From: Bradyrhizobium sp. DOA9
Lineage (GTDB): Bacteria > Pseudomonadota > Alphaproteobacteria > Rhizobiales > Xanthobacteraceae
Direction: 5' to 3'
Length of the DNA stretch: 64,000 nucleotides
NCBI RefSeq assembly: GCF_000617845.2
Contig: NZ_DF820425.1
Span: 6,888,741 to 6,952,740 of the forward strand
Shown piece by piece: positions 26,527 to 34,976 of the stretch. The position numbers and the translations under genes were made by a program. Position 1 is the first letter of the stretch. Each line of letters starts with the position of its first letter. The notes beneath the pieces were generated by a model. It saw nothing but the letters and a program-made list of their open reading frames with translations, ran no database searches and was not told the origin of the DNA.

Positions 26527-28455
26527 ATGAAAACCCAGATCATCGAAGAGCTCGGACAAGGCAACATCCTGCTGCCCGCGCTGGTGGCCGATGGGCTCGC
26601 CGCCAACGACCGCATCAAGGTGCGGATGAGCGCATTGCAGGCGGCCGCACAACATGCGCAGGAGCCCAGCCGGCCCGCCAATGACCTCGGCGTCGAAAGC
26701 CAGACGGCCGGCATCGCTCCCGCGGGGATCGCGGCGCTGATCGGCGGCGCGCATCTGATCGGACAGAGCCGGCTTGCGGCGCCCGATCTTGCGAAGCTGA
26801 TGCAGGAGATTGCGGACGATGCAGCGACCATGGTGCGGGCCGTCGGCGCCGGTGCGGGAGACGAGGGCGAGCGGGCGCGGGCGCGGCTCGAGGCGATCCG
26901 CGCAGCCGGCCTGCTCGATGCCGCCGGCGAGATCGAGCTGTCCCGCATCGCGCGCCTGACCGGCGTCGCCGACGCAGGCGGCGACAGCCTGCATCGCCTC
27001 GTCATGGATCTGCACAAGCGGCTCAACAGGCTTGCGGCGAGCTGCTCGGAAGAAGCGCTCGACGGTGCCCATGTCTTCGGGCTGCACAGCGAGGACCGGC
27101 CGGCCGTCGCGGCCTTCATGAAGGGCCTGAACGCGACGCGGGGCCTGAAGTTCAATCATCCCGGCCTCGACACCATGGCCACGCGTGCCGGCGGCCGGCT
27201 GCTGATCCAGAACGATATCGGCACCACGGACGCCCATGTCGTGGTGATCGCGGTGAAGAAGAACGCGGTCACCGTCACCTACACCGATGTGCATCTGGCC
27301 CGGGCGAAATTCTTCATCTTGCTGTTCGACGCCTTCGAGGCGAGCTGGAGCGGGCTCGATCGTCACACCGCCGCCGGCCTCGGCGAGGACAATTCCTTCT
27401 ATCTCGTCACCGGGCAGTATCAGGGCGATCACGCCGCCGGTCGCAACGAATTCCTCGCGGCACTCGGGGCCGCATTGGTGTTTCTGATCGACTGGAACAA
27501 GGCGCGCAAGCTGCTCAGGACCTGGGTTGCCAAGGACGACGCGGCCCGCATCCTGGAATGGGCCGCGCGCCAGCGGATCGGCCATCGCGGCTTCCTCGAG
27601 CTCGGCGGCAACGAGCTGCTGGGCTCGGCGGTCCGGAACGCCGCACCGACGCGGATCGGCTTCGGCGAGCGGCTCGACCAGGCGCTCGGCCGCAACGCCG
27701 CGATCGACTTCCTGAAGGCGTCCCTGCGCGCCTCCACCGAGGCACTGCTTGCGGGCCGCTCGGTCAGGACGGTGCGCGACCAGATCGAAGCCGACCTGAT
27801 GCGCCACCTCGACCGTGTCGACGGGGCGCTGCTCGCAGCCGTGCTGCGTCAGATCGGCCTCGCCCACGATCTGGTCGCGGCGATCTCGCGCCATATCGCC
27901 GCGTTGCGGGCGGGTCAGCCCGCCGACGGCAAGTTGCTGACACAACGCTGCGGCACGATCGAGCAGAAGGCCGACCGCATAGCGCTCGAGAGCCGCAACG
28001 AGGTCGACCGCCTCAACGCCCGCCCGCTGATCGGCCAATTGATCGATCGCGCCGAGGAGGCAGTCGATGAGCTGGAGCAGGCCGCCTTCATCGCCTCGCT
28101 GATGCCTGAGAGGACCGATCCGTCCTTGCTGGCGGCGCTGGTCGAGCTTTGCGCCGTGGCCGAGACCGCGACCGAAGTGGCCGCGAGCGGCGTCGCCGCC
28201 GCAATCGACGTGCCGGAAGGACGGCGCGCCGATTCAGAGGACGCGCTGTCCGCCGTGACCCGGCTGATCGACGCCGAACACGCCGCCGACCGCCGCGAAC
28301 GCGCCACGACCGCACTGGTCTTCTGCGGCGGCTTCGACGTCGCGACCTCGCTGTCGGTGATCGAGCTCGCCCGCGCCGTCGAGCGCGCCACCGACCGCTT
28401 CGCCGCGTTCGGCCATCTGCTCCGCCGTCACATCATGATCGATCTCGCAGCTTGA
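26527..28455 (+). CDS. Unknown 642-residue protein paired with a truncated PPDK
   Basis: I do not recognise a named family. The N-terminal 40 residues start MKTQIIEELGQGNILLPALV. Residues about 60-200 are mostly helical. A central block at about 205-290 looks like a conserved alpha/beta core: LKFNHPGLDTMATR, then LLIQNDIGTTDAHVVVIAVK, VTVTYTDVHLARAKFFILLF. The last ~180 residues are helical and contain CGTIEQKADRIALESRNEVD (about 475-494) followed by LIDRAEEAVDELEQAAF, which resembles the PhoU-like DUF47 pattern. No signal peptide or clear membrane helix. ATG 26527 was chosen (24 codons inside the open frame). It ends 10 bp before the PPDK-like gene and follows ackA by 83 bp. Confidence 0.75.
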   Translation: MKTQIIEELGQGNILLPALVADGLAANDRIKVRMSALQAAAQHAQEPSRPANDLGVESQTAGIAPAGIAALIGGAHLIGQSRLAAPDLAKLMQEIADDAATMVRAVGAGAGDEGERARARLEAIRAAGLLDAAGEIELSRIARLTGVADAGGDSLHRLVMDLHKRLNRLAASCSEEALDGAHVFGLHSEDRPAVAAFMKGLNATRGLKFNHPGLDTMATRAGGRLLIQNDIGTTDAHVVVIAVKKNAVTVTYTDVHLARAKFFILLFDAFEASWSGLDRHTAAGLGEDNSFYLVTGQYQGDHAAGRNEFLAALGAALVFLIDWNKARKLLRTWVAKDDAARILEWAARQRIGHRGFLELGGNELLGSAVRNAAPTRIGFGERLDQALGRNAAIDFLKASLRASTEALLAGRSVRTVRDQIEADLMRHLDRVDGALLAAVLRQIGLAHDLVAAISRHIAALRAGQPADGKLLTQRCGTIEQKADRIALESRNEVDRLNARPLIGQLIDRAEEAVDELEQAAFIASLMPERTDPSLLAALVELCAVAETATEVAASGVAAAIDVPEGRRADSEDALSAVTRLIDAEHAADRRERATTALVFCGGFDVATSLSVIELARAVERATDRFAAFGHLLRRHIMIDLAA

Positions 28456-28465
28456 GGAAGCCACC

Positions 28466-30073
28466 ATGCATATCGTGCGTATCGGCGGTGACGCCGACGA
28501 ATTGCGGCCCGCCGAAGAGATCGGCGCCAAGGCCGCCAATCTGGCCCGCATGGCGGCGCTGGGCTTGCCGGTGCCGCCCGCCTTCGTGCTCCCGGTCAAG
28601 CTCTGCGCCGAAATCATCGCCGGCCATGGGCATGCAACGCGGCGCCTGCGCGACGGCTTGAAGGAGGGGATCGCGTTCCTGGAGAGCGCCACCGGCAAGC
28701 GTTTCGGGGACCGCCGCCGGCCGCTGCTGGTCTCGGTGCGCTCGGGCGCGGCGCGATCGATGCCGGGCATGCTCGAAACCGTCCTCAATGTCGGCTGCAC
28801 GATGGACGCCGTGCACGGCCTGATCCGTGCGACCGGCCGGCCGCGGCTCGCCTGGGATTGCCGGCGTCGTTTCCTCGAAAGCTTCGGCGAGACCGTGCTC
28901 GAGCTCGACCAGGCCGCGTTTGCCGGATGTATCGCGGAGCGCGTCGCAGCTGAATGCGCCGGCAGCGACCGCGAGCTCGACAGCGAAGCGCTCGAGCGGC
29001 TCGCCGGCCGCGAGCAGGCGCTGACCGAGGATCGCGCCGATGGCGTGCTGGAGGACGCCTTCGCGCAGCTGGAGGCGGCAGCCCAGGCGGTCTATCGCTC
29101 CTGGATGAGCGAGCGCGCGATGACGTATCGCAGCCTCCAGCATCTCGAAACACTGGAGGGCACCGCGGTCACCGTGCAGGCGATGGTGTTCGGCAATGGC
29201 GGTCTCGCCTCCGGCGCGGGCGTGGCCTTCTCGCGCGATCCCTCCACAGGCGCGCCGCGCCCGATGATCGATCTCGTCCTCGATGCGCAGGGCGAGGACG
29301 TGGTTTCAGGACGACGCGCGCCGGATACAGCCGAGGCGATCGCGCGCGAGCTGCCGAAGCTCGAATCCGAGCTTGGCGACGTCCTGAAGCAGCTCGAGCA
29401 CGCCTTCGCCGACGTTCAGGACGTCGAATTCACGGTCGAGAACGGCAGGCTCTGGATCCTCCAGACCCGGACGGCCAAGCGCACGCCGCGGGCCGCCGCC
29501 AGGATCGCGATCGACCTCGTGCATGAAGGCCTGATCTCGAAAGACGAGGCATTGAGGCGGCTGGCTGAGATCGACCTCGCCTCGCTCACCGAAACCAGAT
29601 TGGTGTCCACCGGCAAGCCCGCGACGACCGGCATCGGTGCCTCCGGCGGCATCGGCATCGGACGGGCGGCGTTCTCGTCCGAAAGCGCCCAGCGCCTCTC
29701 CGCGGCGGGCGAGCCGGTCATCCTGCTGCGTCCCGATACCAGCACCGCCGACGTTGCCGGCTTCGCGCTGGCCGCCGGCATCGTCACGTCGGTCGGCGCG
29801 CGCACCTCGCATGCGGCCCTGGTGGCGCGGCAGATGGGCAAGCCCTGCGTGGTCGGCTGCAATGAGCTGAAGATCGATCCTGCCGCAAAGCAGGCCCAGC
29901 TCGGCAATCTCGCGCTTGCCGAAGGCGAGTGGATCACGATCGAGGGCGATGCGGGAGAGCTCTATCTCGGACGCTGCGAGACGATCCGGACCCGGCCCGA
30001 AGCCGAGCTTGCCGAGATCGCGGCCTGGCAGGCGCAATCCGGCCTGCATGAGAGGCGCGCTGCCGCGCCTTAA
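28466..30073 (+). CDS. PPDK-like protein lacking the PEP/pyruvate barrel
   Basis: 535 residues, against about 880 for complete PPDK. The ATP-grasp half is intact: GAKAANLARMAALGLPVPPA (about 20-39), SVRSGAARSMPGMLETVLN (about 90-108) and VEFTVENGRLWILQTRTAKR (about 320-339). The phosphohistidine domain is also intact, with GARTSHAALVARQMGKPC and the catalytic His at residue 449. It then stops about 85 residues later (ITIEGDAGELYLGR), so the C-terminal TIM barrel that binds PEP/pyruvate is absent. The stop is clean and followed by a repeat, so this looks like a stable short form. It could phosphorylate itself with ATP but needs another acceptor, possibly the partner at 26527. Confidence 0.88.
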   Translation: MHIVRIGGDADELRPAEEIGAKAANLARMAALGLPVPPAFVLPVKLCAEIIAGHGHATRRLRDGLKEGIAFLESATGKRFGDRRRPLLVSVRSGAARSMPGMLETVLNVGCTMDAVHGLIRATGRPRLAWDCRRRFLESFGETVLELDQAAFAGCIAERVAAECAGSDRELDSEALERLAGREQALTEDRADGVLEDAFAQLEAAAQAVYRSWMSERAMTYRSLQHLETLEGTAVTVQAMVFGNGGLASGAGVAFSRDPSTGAPRPMIDLVLDAQGEDVVSGRRAPDTAEAIARELPKLESELGDVLKQLEHAFADVQDVEFTVENGRLWILQTRTAKRTPRAAARIAIDLVHEGLISKDEALRRLAEIDLASLTETRLVSTGKPATTGIGASGGIGIGRAAFSSESAQRLSAAGEPVILLRPDTSTADVAGFALAAGIVTSVGARTSHAALVARQMGKPCVVGCNELKIDPAAKQAQLGNLALAEGEWITIEGDAGELYLGRCETIRTRPEAELAEIAAWQAQSGLHERRAAAP

Positions 30074-30074
30074 A

Positions 30075-30170
30075 GCGCGATGAGATTCGGATGGATCGTC
30101 GTCGCGCCTCAGGTTCTTCGTTTACGCATGATCTTTCCGGAAAACCGCTTCGCACTTTTCCCGATCACGC
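30075..30170. repeat. Bradyrhizobium-type intergenic repeat (GCATGATCTTTCCGGAAAACC)
   Basis: It begins just after the PPDK-like stop with GCGCGATGAGATTCGGATGG and contains GCATGATCTTTCCGGAAAAC, then a partly complementary right side (CACTTTTCCCGATCACGC). I recall this as a frequent repeat in Bradyrhizobium genomes. It ends exactly at the stop codon of the convergent RMD1 gene. Confidence 0.7.
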
Positions 30171-31013
30171 TCAGTGACCGCGGCCGGTCAGGAGCTGAAA
30201 AGTCCCCATCGCGACCTCGATCAGGATCAGCACCACCACGGCGATCTCGAGGCGCAGCGAGCGCTGGGTGTCGATGATGTCGGTCAGCGCGTTGGCGGTC
30301 TCCGACACCGCGGCGAGCTTGCGCTCGAGCGTGTCGAGGCGCTCCTTCAGCTCGTACTCGTCCTCCAGGCGGGAATAGAGCCGGTCGAGCTCGGGCTTCT
30401 CCCAGAGCACGTCGGGCTTCTCGGCGATGGCGACGCGGCCGGCGACGCGCTGCTGCACCAGCAGCGCATTGCCGATCAATTGCAGGATGCCCTTGCGCCG
30501 TTGCGGCGTGCGGCCGTGTTCGGCAAGCTCCCGCGCAAACGGCTCGATGACGTCGAACACCGCGGCGACGCGCCGCTCGTCGCGCGCCAGCGACGTGCTC
30601 TTGGCGAGCGCGTCCGCGACCAGCAGCAGCCGATCGTCGGAGAATTTGGCGAGGCAGATCGGCCCGCCCGGCTGGATCGTCTCGCCGGCTTCCTCGCTGC
30701 AGAGCTGCGCCTGCGCGATCTCCTCCTCGTACGGGCTGAGCTCTCCGGTCACGCGCGATTTCAGGTTGTCGACGAGAACCTTCTCCTCCGACGGAAGCAG
30801 CCCGATCAGCACGACGACGCCGTAGCGAAAGATCACGGCGAGGCCGGCATGAACGCGGAAGGCGGCCGGTGTCGAGGACACCAGCGTGCCGATCTCGAGG
30901 TTGGATGCATTGATACGGTCGCCCAGCATCAGCGCCCGGATCCGCAAGGTCGGCGCGGGCTCCTGCTTCGGCGATGTTGGCGCGGTGTTAACGGCGAGTT
31001 GATCGGCGTTCAT
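30171..31013 (-). CDS. RMD1/YagE family (DUF155) protein
   Basis: 280 residues. The DUF155 core runs from about 45 to 230, with VIFRYGVVVLIGLLPSEEKV (about 61-80) and CLAKFSDDRLLLVADALAKS (about 121-140). A coiled stretch (SRLEDEYELKERLDTLERKL, about 214-233) precedes a single C-terminal membrane helix, EIAVVVLILIEVAMGTFQLL (about 256-275). This domain order is the family norm. The eukaryotic members are mitochondrial inner-membrane proteins; the bacterial role is unknown. Stand-alone gene. Confidence 0.85.
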   Translation of the reverse strand: MNADQLAVNTAPTSPKQEPAPTLRIRALMLGDRINASNLEIGTLVSSTPAAFRVHAGLAVIFRYGVVVLIGLLPSEEKVLVDNLKSRVTGELSPYEEEIAQAQLCSEEAGETIQPGGPICLAKFSDDRLLLVADALAKSTSLARDERRVAAVFDVIEPFARELAEHGRTPQRRKGILQLIGNALLVQQRVAGRVAIAEKPDVLWEKPELDRLYSRLEDEYELKERLDTLERKLAAVSETANALTDIIDTQRSLRLEIAVVVLILIEVAMGTFQLLTGRGH

Positions 31014-31291
31014 AGAAGGTCTCTCCCGGCACCGAGATCACGCATTTAGGCCCGCGCAGCGAAACGTCGCCACGAAGCATTCGGGTTAATACCGTCAGGA
31101 TGGGCTTGTGCCGAAACATTCGGCAATATTCCCGGCCCGCGCCTGACGCATTTGGATGCGATGAACTGGCCGCAGTTTACCATCGCACGCCGAAGCACCG
31201 TCCGAAAGTTGCACTCGGCAGCGCGACGGGTCTATGACAACATCATGCAACGCTACGCTTCTCCCGAAGTGCGGACCCTGAAGCCTCAATC

Positions 31292-31867
31292 ATGCTGAGC
31301 GTCATCATTCCGACCGAAGGCGTCGAGCAGACGGCGGTCGCAACCCTCGCCGCGCTGGTCCCCGGCGCCGCCGCCGGCGTGATCCGGGAAGTGCTTCTCG
31401 TCGACGGCACGCGCAACGGCGTCATCGAGCGCGTTGCCGACGTCGCAGGCTGCCGTTTCATCGGCTTCGAGGGACATTCGCAAGGCGCCGCGCTCGCCGC
31501 CGGCGCGCTGCAGGCCCGATCGCCATGGCTGATGTTCCTGCCCGCCGGTGCCGTGCTGGAAACCGGCTGGATCGAGGAGACTACCCAGTTCATCCAGGCC
31601 GTCGCCACCAGCGGCCGCGATCGTGCGGCGGTGTTCCGCTACGCGCGCTCACCTTACGGAAATACCGCGATGCGCGACGTCCTCTGGGCTGTGGCGCGCA
31701 AGCTCGTTGGTCCGCTCGGCGATCAGGGACTTTTGATCGCGCGTGATCATTACGACCGGCTCGGCGGCTACCCGCCCCACGCCCGACATTCCGAGGCGCG
31801 GCTGCTCCGGCGGCTCGGCCGGTCGTCGCGGACCATGCTGCGCAGCCGAATCGTCATGGTGGCGTGA
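31292..31867 (+). CDS. Short family-2-like glycosyltransferase
   Basis: 191 residues with the GT2 opening MLSVIIPTEGVEQTAVATLA, VLLVDGTRNG (about 34-43) where the first nucleotide-sugar Asp sits, and MFLPAGAVLETGWIEE (about 80-95) in place of the usual DxD region. The canonical DxD is not obvious (LPAGA), so activity is uncertain. There is no membrane segment and the length is short for the family. ATG 31292. It stands alone, upstream of the MarR-GNAT gene. Confidence 0.7.
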   Translation: MLSVIIPTEGVEQTAVATLAALVPGAAAGVIREVLLVDGTRNGVIERVADVAGCRFIGFEGHSQGAALAAGALQARSPWLMFLPAGAVLETGWIEETTQFIQAVATSGRDRAAVFRYARSPYGNTAMRDVLWAVARKLVGPLGDQGLLIARDHYDRLGGYPPHARHSEARLLRRLGRSSRTMLRSRIVMVA

Positions 31868-31880
31868 TGCGCCGAGATAC

Positions 31881-31914
31881 TTGCCAACGTCAATCAATTA
31901 ATTGACAATGGCAA
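31881..31914. promoter_or_regulatory. Long inverted repeat operator/promoter of the MarR-GNAT gene
   Basis: A 34-bp dyad: half-sites TTGCCAACGTCAATCAA and (reverse complement of the right half) TTGCCATTGTCAATTAA agree at 14 of 17 bases. It includes TTGCCA, 17 bp, GACAAT, a plausible -35/-10 pair, so a bound regulator would block the promoter. It ends 16 bp before the ATG at 31931. Autoregulation by the MarR domain is inferred. Confidence 0.6.
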
Positions 31915-31930
31915 ATATCGAGGTGATCCC

Positions 31931-32890
31931 ATGCTATCGAAAGCTTCGCTGCCAGGCGCCGTGGCCGAACAGGCCGCCGACGACCACGTCGCAGCGGTTC
32001 GCGCCTTCAACCGCTTCTACACCCGCAAGCTCGGTGTGCTCGACCAGCACCTCGGCAACAGCCCGTTCTCGCTGAGCGAGGCGCGGGTGCTCTACGAGCT
32101 CGCCCATCGCGACGAGCTGGCGGCAAAAGAGATCGGAAGCGAGCTCGGTCTCGATCCCGGCTATCTCAGCCGCATCGTCCAGAGCTTCGACGAAAAGGGG
32201 CTGATCACGCGAAAGCCCCTGCCCGCGGACCGCAGGCAATACCAGCTCAGCCTCACCCCCAAGGGCCGGCAGGCTTTCGCCAAGCTGAACCTGAGCTCGC
32301 AGAACGAGGTCGCCGCGATGCTGGCTCAGCTCTCGCCCGGCGATGCGACGCGGCTCACGCAGGCCATGGCGACCATCGAGGCCGTGCTGGAGCAGCGCCG
32401 AAGCCGGCCCGCGTCTTTCATGCTGCGCAGCCACCGCGTCGGCGACATGGGCTGGGTCGTCTCCCGGCAGGCTGCCGCCTACGCCGCGGACTACAATTGG
32501 GACATCAGCTACGAGGCGCTGGTCGCCGAGATCTGCGCGCAATTCATCCGGAACTACGACGCCGCCCGCGAGCACTGCTGGATCGCGGAAGCCGGCGGCG
32601 AGCCGGTCGGCTCGGTGTTTCTGGTCAAGGCCACGGACGAGATCGCAAAGCTCCGCCTGTTGCAGGTGGAGAAGAAGGCACGGGGCCTCGGCGTCGGCCG
32701 CGCCCTCGTCGAGCAATGCATCCAGGGCGCCCGCGAGCGCGGCTACAATAAGATGACGCTGTGGACGCAGAGCATCCTGGTCGCCGCACGCGGGATCTAC
32801 AAGAGTGCGGGATTCAAGCTGGTCGCGACCCAGCCGCATCGCAGCTTCGGTGCCGACCTGATCGGCGAAACCTGGGAGCTGGATCTCTGA
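31931..32890 (+). CDS. MarR-type HTH fused to a GNAT acetyltransferase
   Basis: 319 residues. Residues about 15-150 are a MarR winged helix: LSEARVLYELAHRDELAAKE (about 47-66), GLDPGYLSRIVQSFDEKGLI (about 74-93) and the wing RKPLPADRRQYQLSLTPKGR. Residues about 160-319 are a GNAT domain with acetyl-CoA loop VEKKARGLGVGRALVEQCIQ (about 246-265). This fusion is a known architecture in proteobacteria; some acetylate antibiotics or metabolites, but the substrate here is unknown. ATG 31931 is preceded by GAGG at a good distance. The upstream dyad suggests self-control. An IS481 element lies just downstream. Confidence 0.9.
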   Translation: MLSKASLPGAVAEQAADDHVAAVRAFNRFYTRKLGVLDQHLGNSPFSLSEARVLYELAHRDELAAKEIGSELGLDPGYLSRIVQSFDEKGLITRKPLPADRRQYQLSLTPKGRQAFAKLNLSSQNEVAAMLAQLSPGDATRLTQAMATIEAVLEQRRSRPASFMLRSHRVGDMGWVVSRQAAAYAADYNWDISYEALVAEICAQFIRNYDAAREHCWIAEAGGEPVGSVFLVKATDEIAKLRLLQVEKKARGLGVGRALVEQCIQGARERGYNKMTLWTQSILVAARGIYKSAGFKLVATQPHRSFGADLIGETWELDL

Positions 32891-32940
32891 CGGTCTTGGC
32901 AGGCAACGCGCGCCGTGACGTCTTACCCTCCCCTGGAGGC

Positions 32941-34210
32941 TGTTCAGACCGGGGACATGGTGGACGGGTGTTCGGAGACATCGTGGACACTTTCGACAGC
33001 AAAGCAAGGAGGCTGTCGGATGCCGTTCCGCGAGGTGTCTCGGATGGACGCGAGGTTGGAGTTTGTGATGTTGGCCTCGGAAGAGGGCAGCAATGTTCGG
33101 CAGCTGTGCCGTCGCTTCGGGATCAGCCCGACGACGGGCTACAAGTGGCTGGAGCGTTGGCGGCTGGACGGGGCGGCTGGACTTGTGGAGCAGCCGCGGC
33201 GCCCACAGACGTCGCCCGCGCGCAGCGCCGCGGCGATCGAGGCGGCCGTGCTTTCGGTGAGAGCCGAGCATCCGGCTTGGGGCGGACGGAAGATTGCCAG
33301 GCGGCTGAAGGATCTGGGACAGGAAGCCGTTCCGGCGCCTTCGACGGTCACGGCGATCCTGAGGCGACATGGGGTGGAACTTGGCAAATTCGGCGGCGGT
33401 TCGCCTGCCTTGATCCGTTTCGAACGATCGCGACCAAACGAGTTGTGGCAAATGGACTTCAAGGGCCACGTGGCCATGCACACTGGCCGACTTCATCCAC
33501 TGACCGTGCTCGACGATCACTCGCGCTTCTCGGTTGCACTTGCGGCGTGCACCAACGAACGCACCGAGACGGTTCAGGAGCATCTCATCGCGGCTTTCCG
33601 CCGCTACGGCTTGCCCGAGAGGATGATCACCGACAACGGCTCGCCCTGGGGCGACGGACCGGGCAGCCCGTTCACCCCGCTCGGGGTCTGGCTGATCGAG
33701 CATGGCATCAAGATCAGCCATTCGCGGCCCTATCATCCGCAAACCATGGGCAAGGACGAACGCTTCCACCGCAGCCTGAAGGCCGAAGTCCTGTCCGGCC
33801 CGCCCTTCGCCGATCTCGCTGCTGCCGAACATGCCTTCGAGCGCTGGCGCACCATCTACAACACCCAACGGCCGCACGAGGCGCTCGAACTCGCTGTCCC
33901 TGCCAGCCGCTATCAACCCAGCCCGCGTGACTATGTCGAGACCATCGCTCCCTTCGAATACGCTCCGGGCGACGAGGTGCGCCGGATCCAGCAAGGCGGT
34001 CACGTCAGCTTCCGCGGTCGCAAAATCAAAGTCCCGAAGGCCTTCTACGGGAAGGCCCTCGCGTTTCGGCCAACGGCTCAGGACGGCGTCTTCAGCGTCG
34101 TCTTCAGAACCCAGACAATTGCTACCGTCGACATCCGGCCTCTCGACGGAAGCACAGAAAGTGTCCACGATGTCTCCGAACACCCGTCCACCATGTCCCC
34201 GGTCTGAACA
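32941..34210 (+). mobile_element. IS481-type insertion sequence, intact
   Basis: 1270 bp with TGT...ACA ends. The terminal inverted repeats are 54 bp and perfect (32941-32994 and 34157-34210; they start TGTTCAGACCGGGGACATGG). A 5-bp direct repeat GAGGC flanks it (32936-32940 and 34211-34215), the target duplication. One uninterrupted transposase gene fills it. Perfect ends, intact gene and matching duplication suggest recent transposition. Confidence 0.92.
33020..34207 (+). CDS. IS481 family transposase
   Basis: 395 residues. N-terminal helix-turn-helix: NVRQLCRRFGISPTTGYKWL (about 21-40), then a second winged region. The DDE integrase core has Asp in LWQMDFKGHVAMHTG (about 139), Asp in MITDNGSPWG (about 205) and Glu in GKDERFHRSLKAEVL. 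The C-terminal part has the usual tail ending near HVSFRGRKIKVPKAF. ATG 33020 has AAGGAGG 7 nt upstream; the open frame extends 35 codons into the left inverted repeat but that is not needed. The stop codon lies inside the right inverted repeat. Confidence 0.94.
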   Translation: MPFREVSRMDARLEFVMLASEEGSNVRQLCRRFGISPTTGYKWLERWRLDGAAGLVEQPRRPQTSPARSAAAIEAAVLSVRAEHPAWGGRKIARRLKDLGQEAVPAPSTVTAILRRHGVELGKFGGGSPALIRFERSRPNELWQMDFKGHVAMHTGRLHPLTVLDDHSRFSVALAACTNERTETVQEHLIAAFRRYGLPERMITDNGSPWGDGPGSPFTPLGVWLIEHGIKISHSRPYHPQTMGKDERFHRSLKAEVLSGPPFADLAAAEHAFERWRTIYNTQRPHEALELAVPASRYQPSPRDYVETIAPFEYAPGDEVRRIQQGGHVSFRGRKIKVPKAFYGKALAFRPTAQDGVFSVVFRTQTIATVDIRPLDGSTESVHDVSEHPSTMSPV

Positions 34211-34400
34211 GAGGCGGAGGGTCGGTCGCGCGAAGCGCGAGCGGGGTGGGGTGATCTCTCCGCGCGGGCAGTTTCTCCGTGGAGAGACCGTCACCCCACC
34301 CCGCTACGCATTCCGCTTCGCTACATGCGCAGCGACCCTCCCCCTCCAGGGGAGTGTGGTCCGTGCCTCAATCAAATAGACATCATCCGCAACAACGCGC

Positions 34401-34964
34401 TTACACCGTCGCGCCCTGCGCCTTCGGCCTGCGCAGATGCTCGTCCAGCCGCGGCATGATCTCGACGAAGTTGCAGGGGCGGGTGCGATAGTCGAGCTGG
34501 GCTGCGAGGATGCCGTCCCAGCCGTCGCGGCAGGCGCCGGGCGAGCCCGGCAGGCAGAAGATGTAGGTCGCGCCGGCAACGCCCGCGGTCGCGCGGCTCT
34601 GGATCGTCGAGGTCCCGATCTTGGCGTGGCTCAGCATGTGGAAGGCAATCGAGAAGCCGTCCATGCGCTTCTCGAACAGCGGCTCGATCGCCTCGGGCGT
34701 GACGTCGCGCCCGGTAAAGCCGGTGCCGCCGGTGGTGATGACGACGTCGATGCCGGGATCGGCAATCCAGCGGCGGATGACGGCGCGGATCGCCTCGACA
34801 TCGTCGGTGACGATCTCGCGCGCGGCGAGATGATGGCCCGCGGCGGTGAGACGATCCGCGAGCGTCTGGCCGGACTTGTCGTCCGCAACCGCGCGCGTGT
34901 CGGACACCGTGAGCACCGCGATGTTGAGCGGGATGAACTGCTTGGATTCGTCGATGGAGGCCAT
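34401..34964 (-). CDS. moaB: Molybdenum cofactor biosynthesis protein B
   Basis: 187 residues of the MoaB/Mog fold, which adenylylates molybdopterin or binds it during Moco synthesis. LNIAVLTVSDTRAVADDKSG (about 13-32) and VITTGGTGFTGRDVTPEAIE (about 75-94) are the signature blocks, followed by ATYIFCLPGSPGACRDGWDG (about 132-151). ATG 34962-34964. No other moa gene is in the window. A palindromic repeat lies in its 5' region. Confidence 0.93.
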   Translation of the reverse strand: MASIDESKQFIPLNIAVLTVSDTRAVADDKSGQTLADRLTAAGHHLAAREIVTDDVEAIRAVIRRWIADPGIDVVITTGGTGFTGRDVTPEAIEPLFEKRMDGFSIAFHMLSHAKIGTSTIQSRATAGVAGATYIFCLPGSPGACRDGWDGILAAQLDYRTRPCNFVEIMPRLDEHLRRPKAQGATV

Positions 34965-34976
34965 GTTGCGTCTTTC

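Larger units (their letters stand above)
32925..34354. repeat. Palindromic repeat interrupted by the IS element
   Basis: Left fragment 32925-32940 (ACCCTCCCCTGGAGGC) and right fragment 34211-34354. Without the IS the junction reads CTCCCCTGGAGGCGGAGGGT, which is the complement, with one mismatch, of the far arm CGACCCTCCCCCTCCAGGGGAG region at 34333-34354. Inner arms (GGGGTGGGGTGA / TCACCCCACCCC) also pair. The IS therefore landed in one arm of a pre-existing palindrome. Confidence 0.85.

Noticed and set aside
30988..31002. TTAA-N7-TTGA near the RMD1 start
   Set aside because: It lies inside the coding sequence and the second half-site is imperfect.
31934..34294. 786-codon minus-strand frame over the MarR-GNAT gene and the IS
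   Set aside because: It spans two unrelated real genes and the IS boundary, so it cannot be one gene.
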